Origin: Isoetes taiwanensis
Lineage: Eukaryota > Streptophyta > Lycopodiopsida > Isoetales > Isoetaceae
Direction: 5' to 3'
DNA length: 64,000 nucleotides
NCBI GenBank assembly: GCA_021234155.1
Contig: JAJEKV010000430.1
Span: forward strand, 79,206 to 143,205
The position numbers and the translations under genes were made by a program. Shown in pieces: positions 35,866 through 48,125 of the stretch; within the stretch, counting starts at the first letter, position 1; every line of letters starts with the position of its first letter. Under the pieces are notes generated by a model that was not told the DNA's origin, made no database searches, and saw only the letters and a program-made list of their open reading frames with translations.

Positions 35866-36420
35866 TAAGAGGAGGTCCTTGTGGGCCGAAATGACTGGCT
35901 CTTTGCTTGGGCCGGGAATTCCTTATATAAAGAGCGTAGCGCATTATCCCGATGCAGCCCGGCTGATATCCCTGTCGGCCCAGCGCCATGCCATGAAAGC
36001 CACGTCGAACCCATAATGGCTCATTTGGAGCCTAAATGGCTCGATCAAATTTTTGTTCAAGCGATGCGGCACTAAACTATGAAGGCGCCGGACCCTAAAC
36101 TCTGAAGCACAATCGGTGATGGTTCTAGATTGCCGACTTCTCGTCGCAACGGCTCAACCCCGGTACCGGTGGTCCCTATCTTTCCCTCATTGGCTAAACG
36201 AAGGCGCCGCGCTTGAAGGCGGCCTCACGATGCTTTAAGTGACCTTCATGGCTTTCTTGAAGGCGGCTACAATTTTTTTGAGCCTTCATGGCTCGTTTGA
36301 GACCTACATCATGGCGAATTCTCTTCAGGTTTCGTCTATTCCATGCTAGGATACCATTATATGCATTTTACCTAACTCATTGTTTTTGGATTCCTTTTCA
36401 TTTTTTGAAGATATGTTTCA
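35866..36420. other. No gene seen
   Basis: Moderately GC-rich with short repeats of 'aaggcgcc' and 'ggcggc' around 36085-36270. Open frames are short and unsupported. Confidence 0.4.
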
Positions 36421-37109
36421 ATGGATCAAGGCAAAGGGCTTCCTAAGCGCCAAAAAAGTGAGATCAAATTCGAAATGCTTCCCTCCTTGAAATATTTTTG
36501 GACTGAATTATCTTTCCCTCTTTTTATAGGGTTTATGATCGAAGGCGAAATTGCTCTATTTGTCCTCTTAGGTGCCATAGATTTTGGTTGCTCAAAATGG
36601 ATCAACTGCTTGGCACTAAATCCAAACCACTCAAAAGTTCCCTCGGGTTATTCCTTCCTTCTTGTCATTTCCTACTCTTGCGGGGGAGAAAGTTTAAAAT
36701 AAATATGGAGCTTTATTTCTCAAGTGAGTGTTCTTCCTCTAGTTGAGCGGTTTGAATTTCATATTGATGTTGTTGTGGTGAAGGTTTTGTTGGCATAGCA
36801 TAGTAATCTTCTTATGCTATTGTGGCCATTCTTTTCCTGTTTCGAACCAAAAATGCAAACTAAGGGGGGAGGGTGATTTCTTCCTTGGAACCAGATTCAA
36901 ATCCACGTAATTCCTAAACCTCAAAAGAAAAAGGCCAAAAACATCTCTTTTTCTCAACCTTCAAATGACCTCTTAGGGAGAAAACATATCAGGTCCATGG
37001 CTAGAGGTTCTTGGACACTTGATCAAATGCTAGAGGCAAGGGAGGCTGTAGATGATGGTATTTTGAGCATGAGAAAGTCTACTGCACATTATGGGATTCC
37101 TCTAACCCA
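36421..37109 (+). pseudogene. Coding-like remnant ending in a Psq-type helix-turn-helix
   Basis: The frame 36421-36702 (93 codons, MDQGKGLPKRQKSEIKFEML...) shows no domain. From about 36900 a second frame is basic (KPQKKKAKN) and leads to ARGSWTLDQMLEAREAVDDG and LSMRKSTAHYGIPLT at about 36999-37109. That resembles the Psq/CENP-B-like DNA-binding helix-turn-helix (W..e.m..A..av..g..S.r.aa..ygIP.t) of some transposases and their derivatives. Sequence after 37109 loses coding character. No DDE domain follows. Confidence 0.45.
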
Positions 37110-37914
37110 GGAGAAGAAGACGGTGATCGCACCTCATCGGGAAGAAGAACCACGCCTTCTTAGGTTTTGAGGAAACCCAAGCAAATAGTTGAAGCACGAC
37201 CCCCGCACTATGGCAACCACAAGACCTTAAACAATCCTCGCGAGAATCAAAATTTGAAAGAAAAATAACCGTCAATGAGTTAGATGCCATAGGCAAGAAG
37301 ACTCGGAGGCTCCAGGGCCACGCCGAGAAAGAAACAACAGCCGCGGAATGACCATCACGCGGAATGACCATCGCGAAATGACCATCCAGCGGAATGACCA
37401 TCCGCGGAAAAAAAAACAACCGATTAGTCTTTGCCTCGAAGGCTCTGGTATACGCCGAAAAAAAACAATAAATATGATCTCCGGGAGGCAACAAGCCGCA
37501 GCAGAGAGAAATCATGAATAATAAATATTGACTCAGAGGCTACAATGCCACACCGAGAGAAAACATTGAATGAATAAATAAAATACTAGTGCCATGCCGA
37601 GAAAGAGTAAACCAATAAATATGCCTCAAAGGCTACAAAGCCACGCTGAGGAAATAAAGAATGCAAATTTAAAGGACATAGAAAAGGAAATAACGAACAC
37701 GATCAAATGAAAAAAAACCATCAAGGGAGGGAGGATGAGGAAAACTGATAGGATAGAGAAGAAGGAGAAGTCTAGCTCAAGAGAACGCATAGATTCCTAG
37801 GATGGGTCTGAAGCACAATCAAAATTGGGTCGATACATTGCCATCCGAGAAACATAGAACATAAATAATCAAAGATGTAAATCAGGATCATGTCGGGAAG
37901 GGAGGGCGGGAAGC

Positions 37915-38050
37915 TGAGTAGAGCTAAGGAGGAACAATAAGAAAGCTCAAGAGAACGCCGATAAGAAGCAAAGAGGACGAGGGAGATATAAATAGGAGGA
38001 AAATGATGATAGGCATCCCCATCCAAGGAATGTCGGTTCTATTGCTATCG
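37915..38050 (+). repeat. Direct repeat, left copy
   Basis: About 135 bp, matched at 43785-43915 with small differences. Both copies carry 'gggagatataaataggagga', a TATA-like word, and end in 'gtcggttctattgctatc'. The two copies enclose about 5.7 kb. Confidence 0.75.
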
Positions 38051-38079
38051 CAATAGAACCGTGGCATTCCTAGGATGGG
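38018..38079. repeat. Strong 62-nt inverted repeat (hairpin)
   Basis: CCCATCC...GGATGGG, GGAATG...CATTCC and GGTTCTATTGC...GCAATAGAACC pair around a TATC loop with only short bulges. Only the left arm is present in the direct repeat at 43880-43915. Confidence 0.85.
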
Positions 38080-39245
38080 TCCTGAAGCACAATCAAGTGG
38101 CCGAATAGAAGAGGAACCTACCTCAAAACTAGAAAGCAAGAGATGGTAAGTTGGAGGGAGCTAATACAGCGAAAAAGGAGTGAAAGAGCCAAATGGAACA
38201 AAGCGATAAAAGGATATGGAAGTAAGAAAAAGGGAAATCTAGCCGAGAACAAGAACCAGAGCAAACAGAGTCAAAGAACAAAAAAAGAGAAAATGAGACG
38301 GAAGTCACAAAGCAAACTGAAGGAGGAGATGAGTAAGAAAATAGAAAAGAGGAGCATGAAGCAACTTCACAATAGAACACATAAAACTAAAGACTAATGA
38401 AACAAGAAAATAAACAGGAAAAGATGGTAAAGTGTAAAGAAGCAATAGGGTGAAATGATTAAGGCAAAGGAAATGGAGAGAAAAAAAAAAAAGCCTAAAA
38501 AACAAAGTAATGGATGTCCGATATGCTAGCAGGAATAGAGGATAAAGAAGGCACAAAAAAGGAATAGAAAGAACTAAAGTGACAAGACGACTGGGGATAG
38601 TAAAGGGAACAAATGACTACACACAACAAAATGTAACAATATCAGTAGGACCACATAATAAACCTATATGAAAGCTAAAAGTGATACTAATGGGATTAAG
38701 AGACCAAGAAAAAATGGACAAACATGACTAGTGGAGCATAAGGAGCAAGTGAAAGAAAAGGAGCAACTAGAACTAAAGTAAATAGACCATTGAAGCTAAA
38801 TGTACTAGATCAACATGAAAGGAGCAACAATACCAAATGAGTTGACATGATATGAAATGATGGAGCACACAGAACTCAACTAGAACAAAATAGCAAGAAA
38901 TAATGGAGTAAATCAAACAAATGGTATGTGCGACTATGCAGATTTCTGGAGTACGCAAGACTAAAAATAACCTAAGAATGTGTATCAAACAATGCCAAAG
39001 AACAGCCACACCTCGCAAATAGTGTTCAAACAAACGAAGCTAATGGGGTAAAGAGGCAACGATGAAGCAAAGAGATGCATGCACCAAGCAAATGGATGAG
39101 AATCTGAAGCAACTAGAATGATGACATCGAAGAAACCATATGCAGAGCAACAGAATCACTAACACAACGGGACTAACCATGGCATAAACTAAGCCAAGCC
39201 AACCAAACAATATCCCTGGAGGCAACATTGAGCAAATGGGTAAAA

Positions 39246-39351
39246 GGCACAAAAGAGATGATGTGAAATAGTATGATAAATTGAACAATGGAATAAAAAG
39301 GCACAAAAGAGATGATGTGAAATAGTATGATAAATTGAACAATGGAATAAA
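39246..39351. repeat. 54-bp tandem duplication
   Basis: 'aggcacaaaagagatgatgt' and the next 34 bases repeated exactly once. Confidence 0.9.
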
Positions 39352-39805
39352 CAGGCTAGTGAAAAAAGAAAAAGCAACAAGAAATTAGCCAATTAAGGTC
39401 CTAGCACAAACAAAGAAAAAGGGTATGGCTACGACAATATAAAATAAAGCATAAGAAAAAACAAGATCAATGGGTATTGTAAAACAAAAAACACATATAA
39501 ATGGCAATACGACAAAAATGCAAGCTCATAACCTTGCCTCTAGCCAAACCAAAGTATAAATAAGACCAGCCCGTGACAAAACCAAACGTGGACAAATGCC
39601 AAAACTAGATCAATGAGTTAAGAGTAAACAATGAAACCAATATCAATGTGAGATAGAAGATAATGCCTACTGCCAGCACTAAAATAAAATAGGCAACAAG
39701 AATGCTAAACCTCACAATAATCGCCCGTCCATAAAGAAAAAGAGGTTAGAAATATAAGCGGTGAGACCTAAAGCAAACTGATCAATCATAAGAATGCCTT
39801 AGGGA

Positions 39806-39896
39806 TATCTACAAATGACAAGTACGAAAATCTACCCATGACATATATGGGATATCTACAAATGACAAGTACGAAAATCTACCTATGACATATACA
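39806..39896. repeat. 47-bp tandem duplication
   Basis: 'gggatatctacaaatgacaa' and following bases repeated with one or two changes. Confidence 0.9.
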
Positions 39897-40740
39897 GCAT
39901 ATAGTACAAATGCCAACCACCTAGCCATGTGGCGGTTTACAAGACAATGTGCTAAGCTACTTGACAATAGCAAGATCATCGGTGAATATAACATTCACAT
40001 CCAACACCGTGAAGCATTACAAAAATGCAAGTTTATCCTTAATTGTAGTAGTGCAAAGGTACCATTGAAATTGGCGAGGCAAATAGATGTGCAATTGCCC
40101 TCAGGCGCCCTAAGCGCCATACAATGCGCCTAAACTCTGAAGCCCTTGAGGCCATGCTCATGTAACTCAGGTACGGAGTTAGCATCAAGATCGAGAATCG
40201 AGACTGGTCGGTAATTTCCATCCACGACATGGTAGTAGGTACCAAGTTTTGGATTTGCTTTGAATTGTTTTGGACTGTTTTGGGTCCCACTATTGCTCGA
40301 CATCAGCCCTCCTCCCCTTGCATAGACCCCTTGATTTGCCCCTTTACGGCTTTCTCTCTCTAGGGTTTGGGTAAAAGCATGTTAGGGTGTACCACTTTTG
40401 GAACACGCAAAAGTACATACACTAGGTACTTTAGAGCTGGGTACTTTCTCATTTTATTTTTCATTAAAACTAGTACAAAAGTCTAAAATAAAAAGTCACG
40501 ACGCATTAATATTCAAAGTTAAGATAAAGATAATGCTAACAGGAGACCAAAAAATATATATAAAAGTTAGAATGTACCTTTTATTGAGATATTACATAGG
40601 TACCGGTACCCGATCCACAGGTACCTTTTAAATACTTTTGGTCACTAAATAATACTTTTAAGGGACACCTAACATGCTTTTACCGTTTACAATCTCTCTC
40701 TAGCCCGAAAACCCCAAACGCCCAAAAGGTGCTTTTTTTT

Positions 40741-41940
40741 TTGCCTTTCACGAGTCCCCAAATTGGATTCTAAGCACCTTCTAGGCAGCGGAGACCCGTC
40801 CAACCTTGGCACCCTTTAGCGTTGCCTTGTTCTCCGGCATGGCCGTAAGATCAAGCGTATGGCGGGGGACCCGTAAGGAGAAGAATTTCATTGTTTGCCC
40901 GAGCCCGATCCGTCCGCCCTATGACCCCACGATTGCGCCCTACGCCCGGACAGCCCCATCATTTGGGCCCCGGCGCCCTCTTACGGCACCACCGGTCCGA
41001 TGCCTCTTTGTTGCGACTTTGGACATCCTTGATGCTCGGCTCCGATTAACGCCTCGGGGGTACTTGATGGGATCCCACCCGGTCGTGCCTGCCACTCTCA
41101 CCGAGGCGTGCGCCCGGTTACCCAGCGGCGGTGCAGGGTCGATTACTAAATTCTTTCACGGTCGTGGGGGCCTGTCCAGAGCCCGGTTCGAGTGGTGGGT
41201 CACCGGCCCGGCCTCTGAGGGCCCTCCCATGCACAAAGCGGTGAAGATACGCCTATGGCCCGTGACCGCGATCTCGCGTTAATGCCGCGGCCTCCTCGAG
41301 AAGACTTGCCTGTCGGCTGCGGTAGGAATCCCGCTCCCCGTCTTTGTGCGGCCCGCGGCTCACTCAGGCCCTTTCTCTGCGCATTGTTGTGGGCCTTGCG
41401 GAGGAGATGGATTTGACCCACGAAGCGACGGCCTCTTTTTTTCTCGGGAGATGCATCCATGCTTAGAAGCGGCATCCCGCTTTCGGTAGCGGGTGGGGGC
41501 GGCCGCACGTCAGGCCCGCCATCTCTTGGTTTGCTTTCAAAATGCTCTTTCAGCCGCTGCGTCTTGCGACATGGCAATCATTTGAAAGGGACCACCTTCT
41601 CAGTCTGAGGAAGATTTGACTCGGTGCGGCTCTGCCCGGCGGAAAAGAGGAATTGTGGCCGGGTCAGTGAGGCCGCGCTGCGGCGAAAATGGGCGGTGTC
41701 TGAGGCGGTCGAGCTATCATTAGGGATCAATGGCCAAGCCCGATCCACAGGCGATCTTTGGTCTAGCCACGGGTTTTGAGTGATAACGGGGCTTTGTCCC
41801 CATGTTTTGTTGTAGGGGGGCCCGTCCCCATGTTTTGATTAGTTTTTGCTTGGGCTTCGCCCCCGCGGTTACAGTGGGGCTTCGCCCCTTTGTTTGTTCG
41901 GTCCCATAGCCCGATTGGGCTCCGTGGACGTTAAAAAGTC
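40741..41940 (+). other. GC-rich island, possibly decayed coding sequence
   Basis: Base composition changes sharply from the AT-rich surroundings. An open frame 40806-41282 (158 codons) reads MAPFSVALFSGMAVRSSVWR, then RGYLMGSHPVVPATL, and after a stop the same frame stays fairly open to about 41780. No family was recognised. The right edge has 'gggcttcgcccc' repeats and then a TTCC microsatellite (41944-41962), which could be a retroelement tail. Confidence 0.35.
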
Positions 41941-44125
41941 TCTTCCTTCCTTCCTTCCTTCCTAAACCAAGTATAGCAAAAGAAAGAAAGAAAAAAAGAC
42001 CTCAAACCCCTAACGTGGATCCCTTAGGCGTAGAGCAAAGAAAAACTGGCCTAATCCATTGCAAGCTAGAGCAACATGCAAAACTCAACATATGTTAGAG
42101 AATGAAAAATAAAAATAATTATTAGCCAAATAAAAACGCTATCAAACACATCAAGCCAATGAATTGAGTCAAGCGATGAGAATGTGAACATAAGCCCCTA
42201 TATGCAGAAATCACCAACTCATCATGACGGCAAGGATTTATGGAGACAAGCACATTACGAAGAACACGAGTCGCTGCTCAAAAATGCATTGAACACAATT
42301 TCCCACGTGCAAAAAACAACCCACCTATCATAAAGTAACATAGGAGCTAACTCCAGGCAAGCTATGATGGAAGGAGGAAACAACACATGCTGAAACCCAT
42401 CAAGACGACCATGAGACCCATGGAGCAAATGTACCTAGTTGGTGTAACATGACTCACGAGTCTGAAGAAAGACCAACAATGGTCATGGCATGAGGGTGTA
42501 AAATAACGTAAACCAAATGGCGCAAAAAATGAGGTAGTGGGGGCAAACAAAACCACCCCAAAATAAATGGAATAAACATGATGATCACAAAAGAGTAAAG
42601 AGGCTAAGAGGACAAAAAGTACAAGTACAACTTCCTAACCCAAAAAATAAGAAGGGGCTAACATCAACCCATAATACAAAACAAGGATAATAACAAAGTA
42701 GAAAGAGTGTGTGCCATTTCCTACCTCAAAGGAAGGAATTAGAAAAGGAAATTGGAAGACTCGTCACTATGTCCCTGCACTGCTTGTAAGTAATTACAAA
42801 ATGACACTATTAAAGCAATTAGAACCCACAAATTAGACAAAGAAAATAAACCAAGACACATGGAGAAAAACCCTTCTTGAAACCAATGGAGCAAAGGACA
42901 AACTAGATGACATGGAACTTAAAGGAACGGAGGGTATGGAACCAATAAGGCAAACGAAAACGAACCAAAAGCAATGGAATGTATGAAGCAAGTAAGGTAC
43001 AAGGGACAAGAAAATAGTAAGTGAAGAGAACACATAAGAACCTAAGGACAGCAATCCGACAAATCGGAAAAAATGGATATGAACGAGGCAAATAAAGGCA
43101 AACGCTCAAAACACACCAACGAATAAGTATCTAAACAACGCATATGGCCCTTGACATGATAAATGGATAAAACTATAGATACCAATGATAACAATAAACA
43201 GTGGAATGAACAAGCACAATAAGCTCTAGAAGACAACCCCAATGCAAGGCCAAATCATAGAAACGAAACAAGAATGGATTGAAATGAAACAAAAGTGCTC
43301 AAGAATGGATTGAAATGAAACAAAAGTGCTCCTCATAGATTCAAAATCATAATCCCACACACAACATTCAATTGAGTTAACGAATGATATAAATAACACC
43401 ATTCCTAGCCATCTAAATCATCAGCTAGACATAGCATCAAAAGAAAAAACAGGGCATTGCATAAGCATCATATCCCCGTAGCATATTTTCACCTGAACCA
43501 AACTTGAAAAAGAAAAATCTCCTAAAAGTTACATATATTTGGATGATAAACATACAAGAACCTGGAACACGCTTCCTAGCCAAAGATGAACCTTTGAAAA
43601 GGTGTTGGAGCTGATTACAACGTTATCGATTTCCATAATAATTGGACTCAAAACTCAAAATGAAGTCGCTTCTTAGAAGGAGCAAAAGTTTTGGAATCCG
43701 CTTCAAAGGCGAGGTGGACTTACGCAAAATGTGAAGACACAGTAGTGGTATAGGTTTTGGTCAGTAATAGGAAAAGCCGAAGCGAGCCAAAGGAGGAACA
43801 ATAAGAAAGCTCAAGAGGCGTCGATAAGAAGCAAAAAGAGGACAAGGGGAGATATAAATAGGAGGAAAATGATGATAGGCGTCCCCATCCAAGGAATGTC
43901 GGTTCTATTGCTATCATAAATATGGCATCTTGGCATTTGTATAGTGTTGAATCTTTTTTGTACTTTCAAGAATCCCTTTCTTGCATTCAATTCACTAAAG
44001 AAGGTAGTTATAATGAGACTTCGATTTTCAATTAGAAAGGAATCCGGGATATCTAGTTATTGGCAACTAACATATAGATATGCATGAGAGTTTATAGACA
44101 AAGTGAGGAGAAAGTAGATTGAGGC
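41941..44125. other. Purine-rich non-coding stretch
   Basis: Same character as 37110-40740. Contains a 31-bp tandem duplication at 43270-43331 ('aagaatggattgaaatgaaa') and the right copy of the direct repeat. No supported gene. Confidence 0.5.
43785..43915 (+). repeat. Direct repeat, right copy
   Basis: Partner of 37915-38050 in the same orientation. Confidence 0.75.
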
Positions 44126-47081
44126 TTGAGGAATACAAAATCCAGTTTGAGAGTTGACTATTTGACAATGTTCGAGCTGCACAACCTTGCCAAGGAAACA
44201 TGGCATGAGAATAGAAACTTGAGAATGGAATTGAGATTAGGCAAAGTAAGGACACTTGCATTGTCAGTAAAGGTAAGATCTCTTCGAGAAACATTGTGTG
44301 AATCTAAGAAACATAGTGATATGCATAAGTTTTGCATGGATATTAAAGAGGCATATTCTCGTTTGAAGGCAAGCCTGCATTGTGGAATTTTCTAATTGAC
44401 ATTGCGCAGAACATATTAAGACCTGGCCATAAGAAGCGGTACAAGCAAACAACAAAAGAGTTGTTTGAAACAATCAAAATTTGGGAAGGGAGAAGGATGC
44501 ACGACTTTTTGTCTATGAACTTTGGAGGTCCAAGTTTGGCAACAACGAGGCGGTTTACTGGCAAGACACTTAACTACAAGGCTGGAATAAATGAGGAGAC
44601 ATTTGAATACTTGGCAAAGATTTATTCCAATCATGTCTTGAAATGTGGCTTGATTCATGGAAGTGTATCGTGGCCAAAAATGAGACCGTGATCAAGAGGG
44701 CAGTCCAATGGTGTGCTAGAGATGATAATTTGGTAGGTTTTGTGGAGAAGGTGGTCATGCTTGTATCACTGATTTTGTAGTTCATGTTGGGAATGGGGGG
44801 AGGGCTACAAAACTATTCTTGATGCATTTGAGATGAATGTGGTTGCACATTATGCCCGTATAGTTATTGTGAAGCCATTACATGCATGTCTGCCCAAGCT
44901 CGTATTGTCCATACAATTGACATGTAATAGGTTTGACCATAAGGCCGTGAGATGTCAATGGGATCAAATAGCTTATTTCTGGAATTTGCATTTTAAGAAG
45001 TGTTTTAGGTCCACTAATTGGACACTCTTCTGGGGGAGATGCACGCCGGAGGGCTTGTATGTTGGAAGAATACACTTCCTTGAAAGAAATGGGAAGGAAG
45101 TTTTCCATTCCATGGAAAGAATGGGTATTTAGTGCTACCATGAACAAAGACAACAGCATACATAGACTCCATAATCAAGATTTCATCCATAACGTGAAGA
45201 AGCTGATCAATCCTCTTGACAATGCATCTCAAAGGCTTGGGTAAAGAACTCATCACTCTTAATGATGTGTGGCACGTTTTCCACATTTTTCAAGGTGAAC
45301 ATGGTCTTCAAATAGGTGATGTGGAAAGAAGAGACAGGCAAAATTGGCGCGCTGCCCAGAGGATTGCCTCTCGAAGAGTTCAAGTGTGCTTGAAGAGGCT
45401 ACGTGATCCAAAGCATAGTACTCCAATGCGTACATTAGGGACTGAGACTTAACTCTACGTGGTTTCCCTTTATATTGACATATTCCTCTCTCCTCACATG
45501 GATCTATGGAACCAGATAAGAGCAACCTCAATCGTGTCTTTCTTCTTGACGTAGGCGTGTTACTATCTATTTAACTTTATAATTATGGTACCAAATTCTT
45601 ACTATCTTATTGCACTTGGCATATTACAGATTATGGAGACTTTGGATTCAAGACACGAGACACATTGTTTGAAGACAAATTTCATTGGTCGTGAGATGTT
45701 TTTGGATATTCATCTTTCTTGCCACTTTGTTGTCTTACTCATAAGGTTTTTTAGAGATTATTATAGGGAGCTTGCTTTCCCATTGGATGCCACAGGGTCA
45801 GATGCATGTGAGAATTTCTTCTCAAAGATAGGTGGAATGGTAAGGAATGAGAGATCCTACACTGGTGCTGATGTACTTGATAGGCAAGTGCTCTTAACAG
45901 AAGAAGAAGAAGAAGAGATTTTAACGTCACGCCACAAGGCAGCGTTCTATCGGACATGTGAGTGGCTGAATTTCAGTCACTTGGAACCTTGATATTCCCT
46001 GCAGCCCATGGCAAGCAGGAAAACATTTGGCAAGTACTCGAGAGGAAATTGGATGGTGAAAACAATGAGTTAAAGTGTGATATGGCAAATTACACACTTA
46101 TAGGCACGGATGAGATGTTAATGGATGCATTAGAGGCAGGACTTAAAGATGCAAAAGAACTATGTGCACAAGTAGGAATCACTGTGAGGAAGGTGGAGAG
46201 GAAACTTGGTGGAGCAAACCTTGGAAGCATGAAGGTTTTTTCAACAAAGACTACTTCATGGAATTAGACACAACCATGGTTGGAGATGAGTCAGATGATG
46301 TGAATTTAGAACAAGAGAATGATGGTGTTATAGCTATCAATACTGACCTGCCCAATGATGTTACATTACAACTAGACCTTTGACTCCATGGTGGACGAGA
46401 TAGAAGCACCACCTCTCAAAAATATTGAAAGAAATGTCATGCTTGATAATAAACCTATTTGCAAAGGTACTTTGGTCAGCCACCTAAATGGTCATCCATG
46501 GATGTCCAAAGACAGATTGACAAAGATCAAGCTGCAGTCTATTATAAGCCCGGAAAACAAGTTAATAAATGCAGCCACCTCTCTTGGAATTGCATCAGAT
46601 TGTGCACTCTACTTTGAGATGGATTCTAGAAGCAAGAAAGAGCAAATCCATGACAGAAGGAAGGACATGACGCAAGTGTGGTATTTGGGAAGGGTACTTA
46701 GTATGCGCAGGAAACTTGGGTGCATGGAAAGAAACTAGAGAGCCAGTAGACCTGGTAAACAGACCCCCATACTCCATAGAGCTTAATTTGGCTTGGTATA
46801 ATGAACATAAAGCAGGTAGGAGGTCGTGGTACAGTTCTGACCTATCAGATAGTCATTCAATCTCACTAGACTCTATAATAGCAGTAGCATGTTTAACGTA
46901 CAACCCAGATAATGGTAGATACCAGCTTGATGATCATGATATGATGCAATTTGATAACTTTTTGGCTGATAAAAAAAGGTCTCTATTATGTTGTTTTTGG
47001 CTTCATTGCATTGCTGAAATTTCTGCTCACAAATCATGTTTTTCATTGGCAGGAAAGAAAGCCAAGGCAAAGATTGTTTAA
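44126..47081 (+). pseudogene. Decayed DNA-transposase-like gene
   Basis: Successive plus-strand frames make one decayed protein: 44126-44395 (basic, helical), 44380-44691 (KRYKQTTKELFETIKIWEGR then HDFLSMNFGGPSLATTRRF), 44833-45132, 45059-45244 (HNQDFIHNVKKLINPLD), 45216-45452 (GDVERRDRQNWRAAQRIASR then RTLGTETYL), 45585-45992 (CHFVVLLIRFFRDYY, then LDATGSDACENFFSKIGGMV and an acidic EEEEEEI), 45962-46383, 46388-46738 and 46716-47081. The 'D.CENFFSKIGG' and 'GGPS...RR' patterns recall the C- and N-terminal parts of P/THAP9-like or related transposon proteins. Family placement is uncertain. At least six frame changes exclude function as read. Ends of the element were not found. Confidence 0.55.
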
Positions 47082-47549
47082 AGATCATTGTTATAGGTAT
47101 TTCTAGTTTCATATTATGGTAGGTTCATATTTCTAGTTCTTTGGGTTCTTTTGGGCTACACATGTCTATGGAGTATTTTGGAAATGGATTGCGGGTTGAA
47201 CATTCACGCAAACATGAAACTTTTCACATCTTTTTCAAACCGACAATTACTAGTTTCCTTCCTTTTTCCAAAAACTAAGTGAAGCATTTTGTTGCATTAA
47301 TGGTACGTTGGTGACACAAGGCTCGATTTATAACATGACCATAGTTTACGGAATTCAGCCACCAATTTTTGTTTACTATCTTGATCTCTTTGTTTAAGAG
47401 GTCGTGATATCAGAAAAGAAAAATGAAAAAACAAATTCTGAAATGAAGGTCTTGTTTTAAGAAGTGCATTTCTTTTAATTGATTATGCTCATTTGCTTTG
47501 CTTAAGTTTCTTTAGCCTAAACGTATAATGGAGCTATCCCCTTAAAAAC

Positions 47550-47744
47550 AATGGTTTAGTTTGCAATGGTTTAGTTAGCAAAGGTTTAGTTTGCAAAGGT
47601 TTAGTTTATTCGATAGTTTATTCAATGCTTTAGTTTGCAATGCTTTTGTTTGCAATGGTTTAGTTTGCAGGTTTAGTTTATTCGATAGTTTATTCAATGC
47701 TTTAGTTTGCAATGCTTTTGTTTGCAATGGTTTAGTTTGCAGGT
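47550..47744. repeat. Minisatellite with GGTTTAGTTTGC units
   Basis: Variants of a 15-bp unit (AATGGTTTAGTTTGC) are followed by a 72-bp higher-order unit (from 'gtttagtttattcgatagtt') present twice, at about 47599-47670 and 47671-47742. 47082-47549 upstream holds no gene that I can support. Confidence 0.85.
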
Positions 47745-48056
47745 AGTTTAGTTATGATTTGTTTGAAGTGCTTTTGAAATGGTTTGTGAAATGGTTCTTA
47801 TCTTCCATCATTCTAATTTCTAGCTGACTGTAAAACTGCTTGGGATTTGCTTGTAGCAGATAAATAGGAAGTACATAAAATATATGACAAGACAAAACGA
47901 TCTGATATAGCAAACATGTAGGTCTGATACAATAAACTATCTGTTAACATAGAGTTTCAGTGTTACATAAACCTTGTATTCGGATAAAACCCGAAACGTA
48001 TTTGGAATTACCATGTCATATTGACAGTAAAGCATGTTAACAAAAGACCTTGTACA

Positions 48057-48125
48057 GAAAACTTCGGCCTTTTTACAAAAAACTTCGGCCTCTTTACAAA
48101 AAACTTCGGCCTTTTTACAAAAAAC
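48057..48125. repeat. 21-bp tandem repeat, three units
   Basis: 'aaaacttcggcctttttaca' plus one base, three times. On the minus strand it would encode a seven-residue repeat (KKAEVFC) within a short frame at 47937-48170, but no gene is supported around it. Confidence 0.85.

Larger units (their letters stand above)
37110..40740. other. Long purine-rich non-coding stretch with many local duplications
   Basis: The plus strand is A/G-rich and the minus-strand frames are hydrophobic chance translations. Local direct duplications include 39246-39351 (54 bp twice) and 39806-39896 (47 bp twice). No gene is supported. Confidence 0.55.

Noticed and set aside
36060-36330. rRNA or tRNA gene in GC-richer sequence
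   Set aside because: No recognisable rRNA core words, and no cloverleaf or paired A/B boxes could be found.
37772-39392. Several minus-strand frames rich in Leu, Phe and Ser that could be read as membrane proteins
   Set aside because: They are translations of the complement of purine-rich low-complexity DNA, lack shared domains and overlap each other in several frames.
47550-47744. Interstitial telomere array
   Set aside because: The units are not TTTAGGG and are spaced by TTTGC; a minisatellite is a better description.
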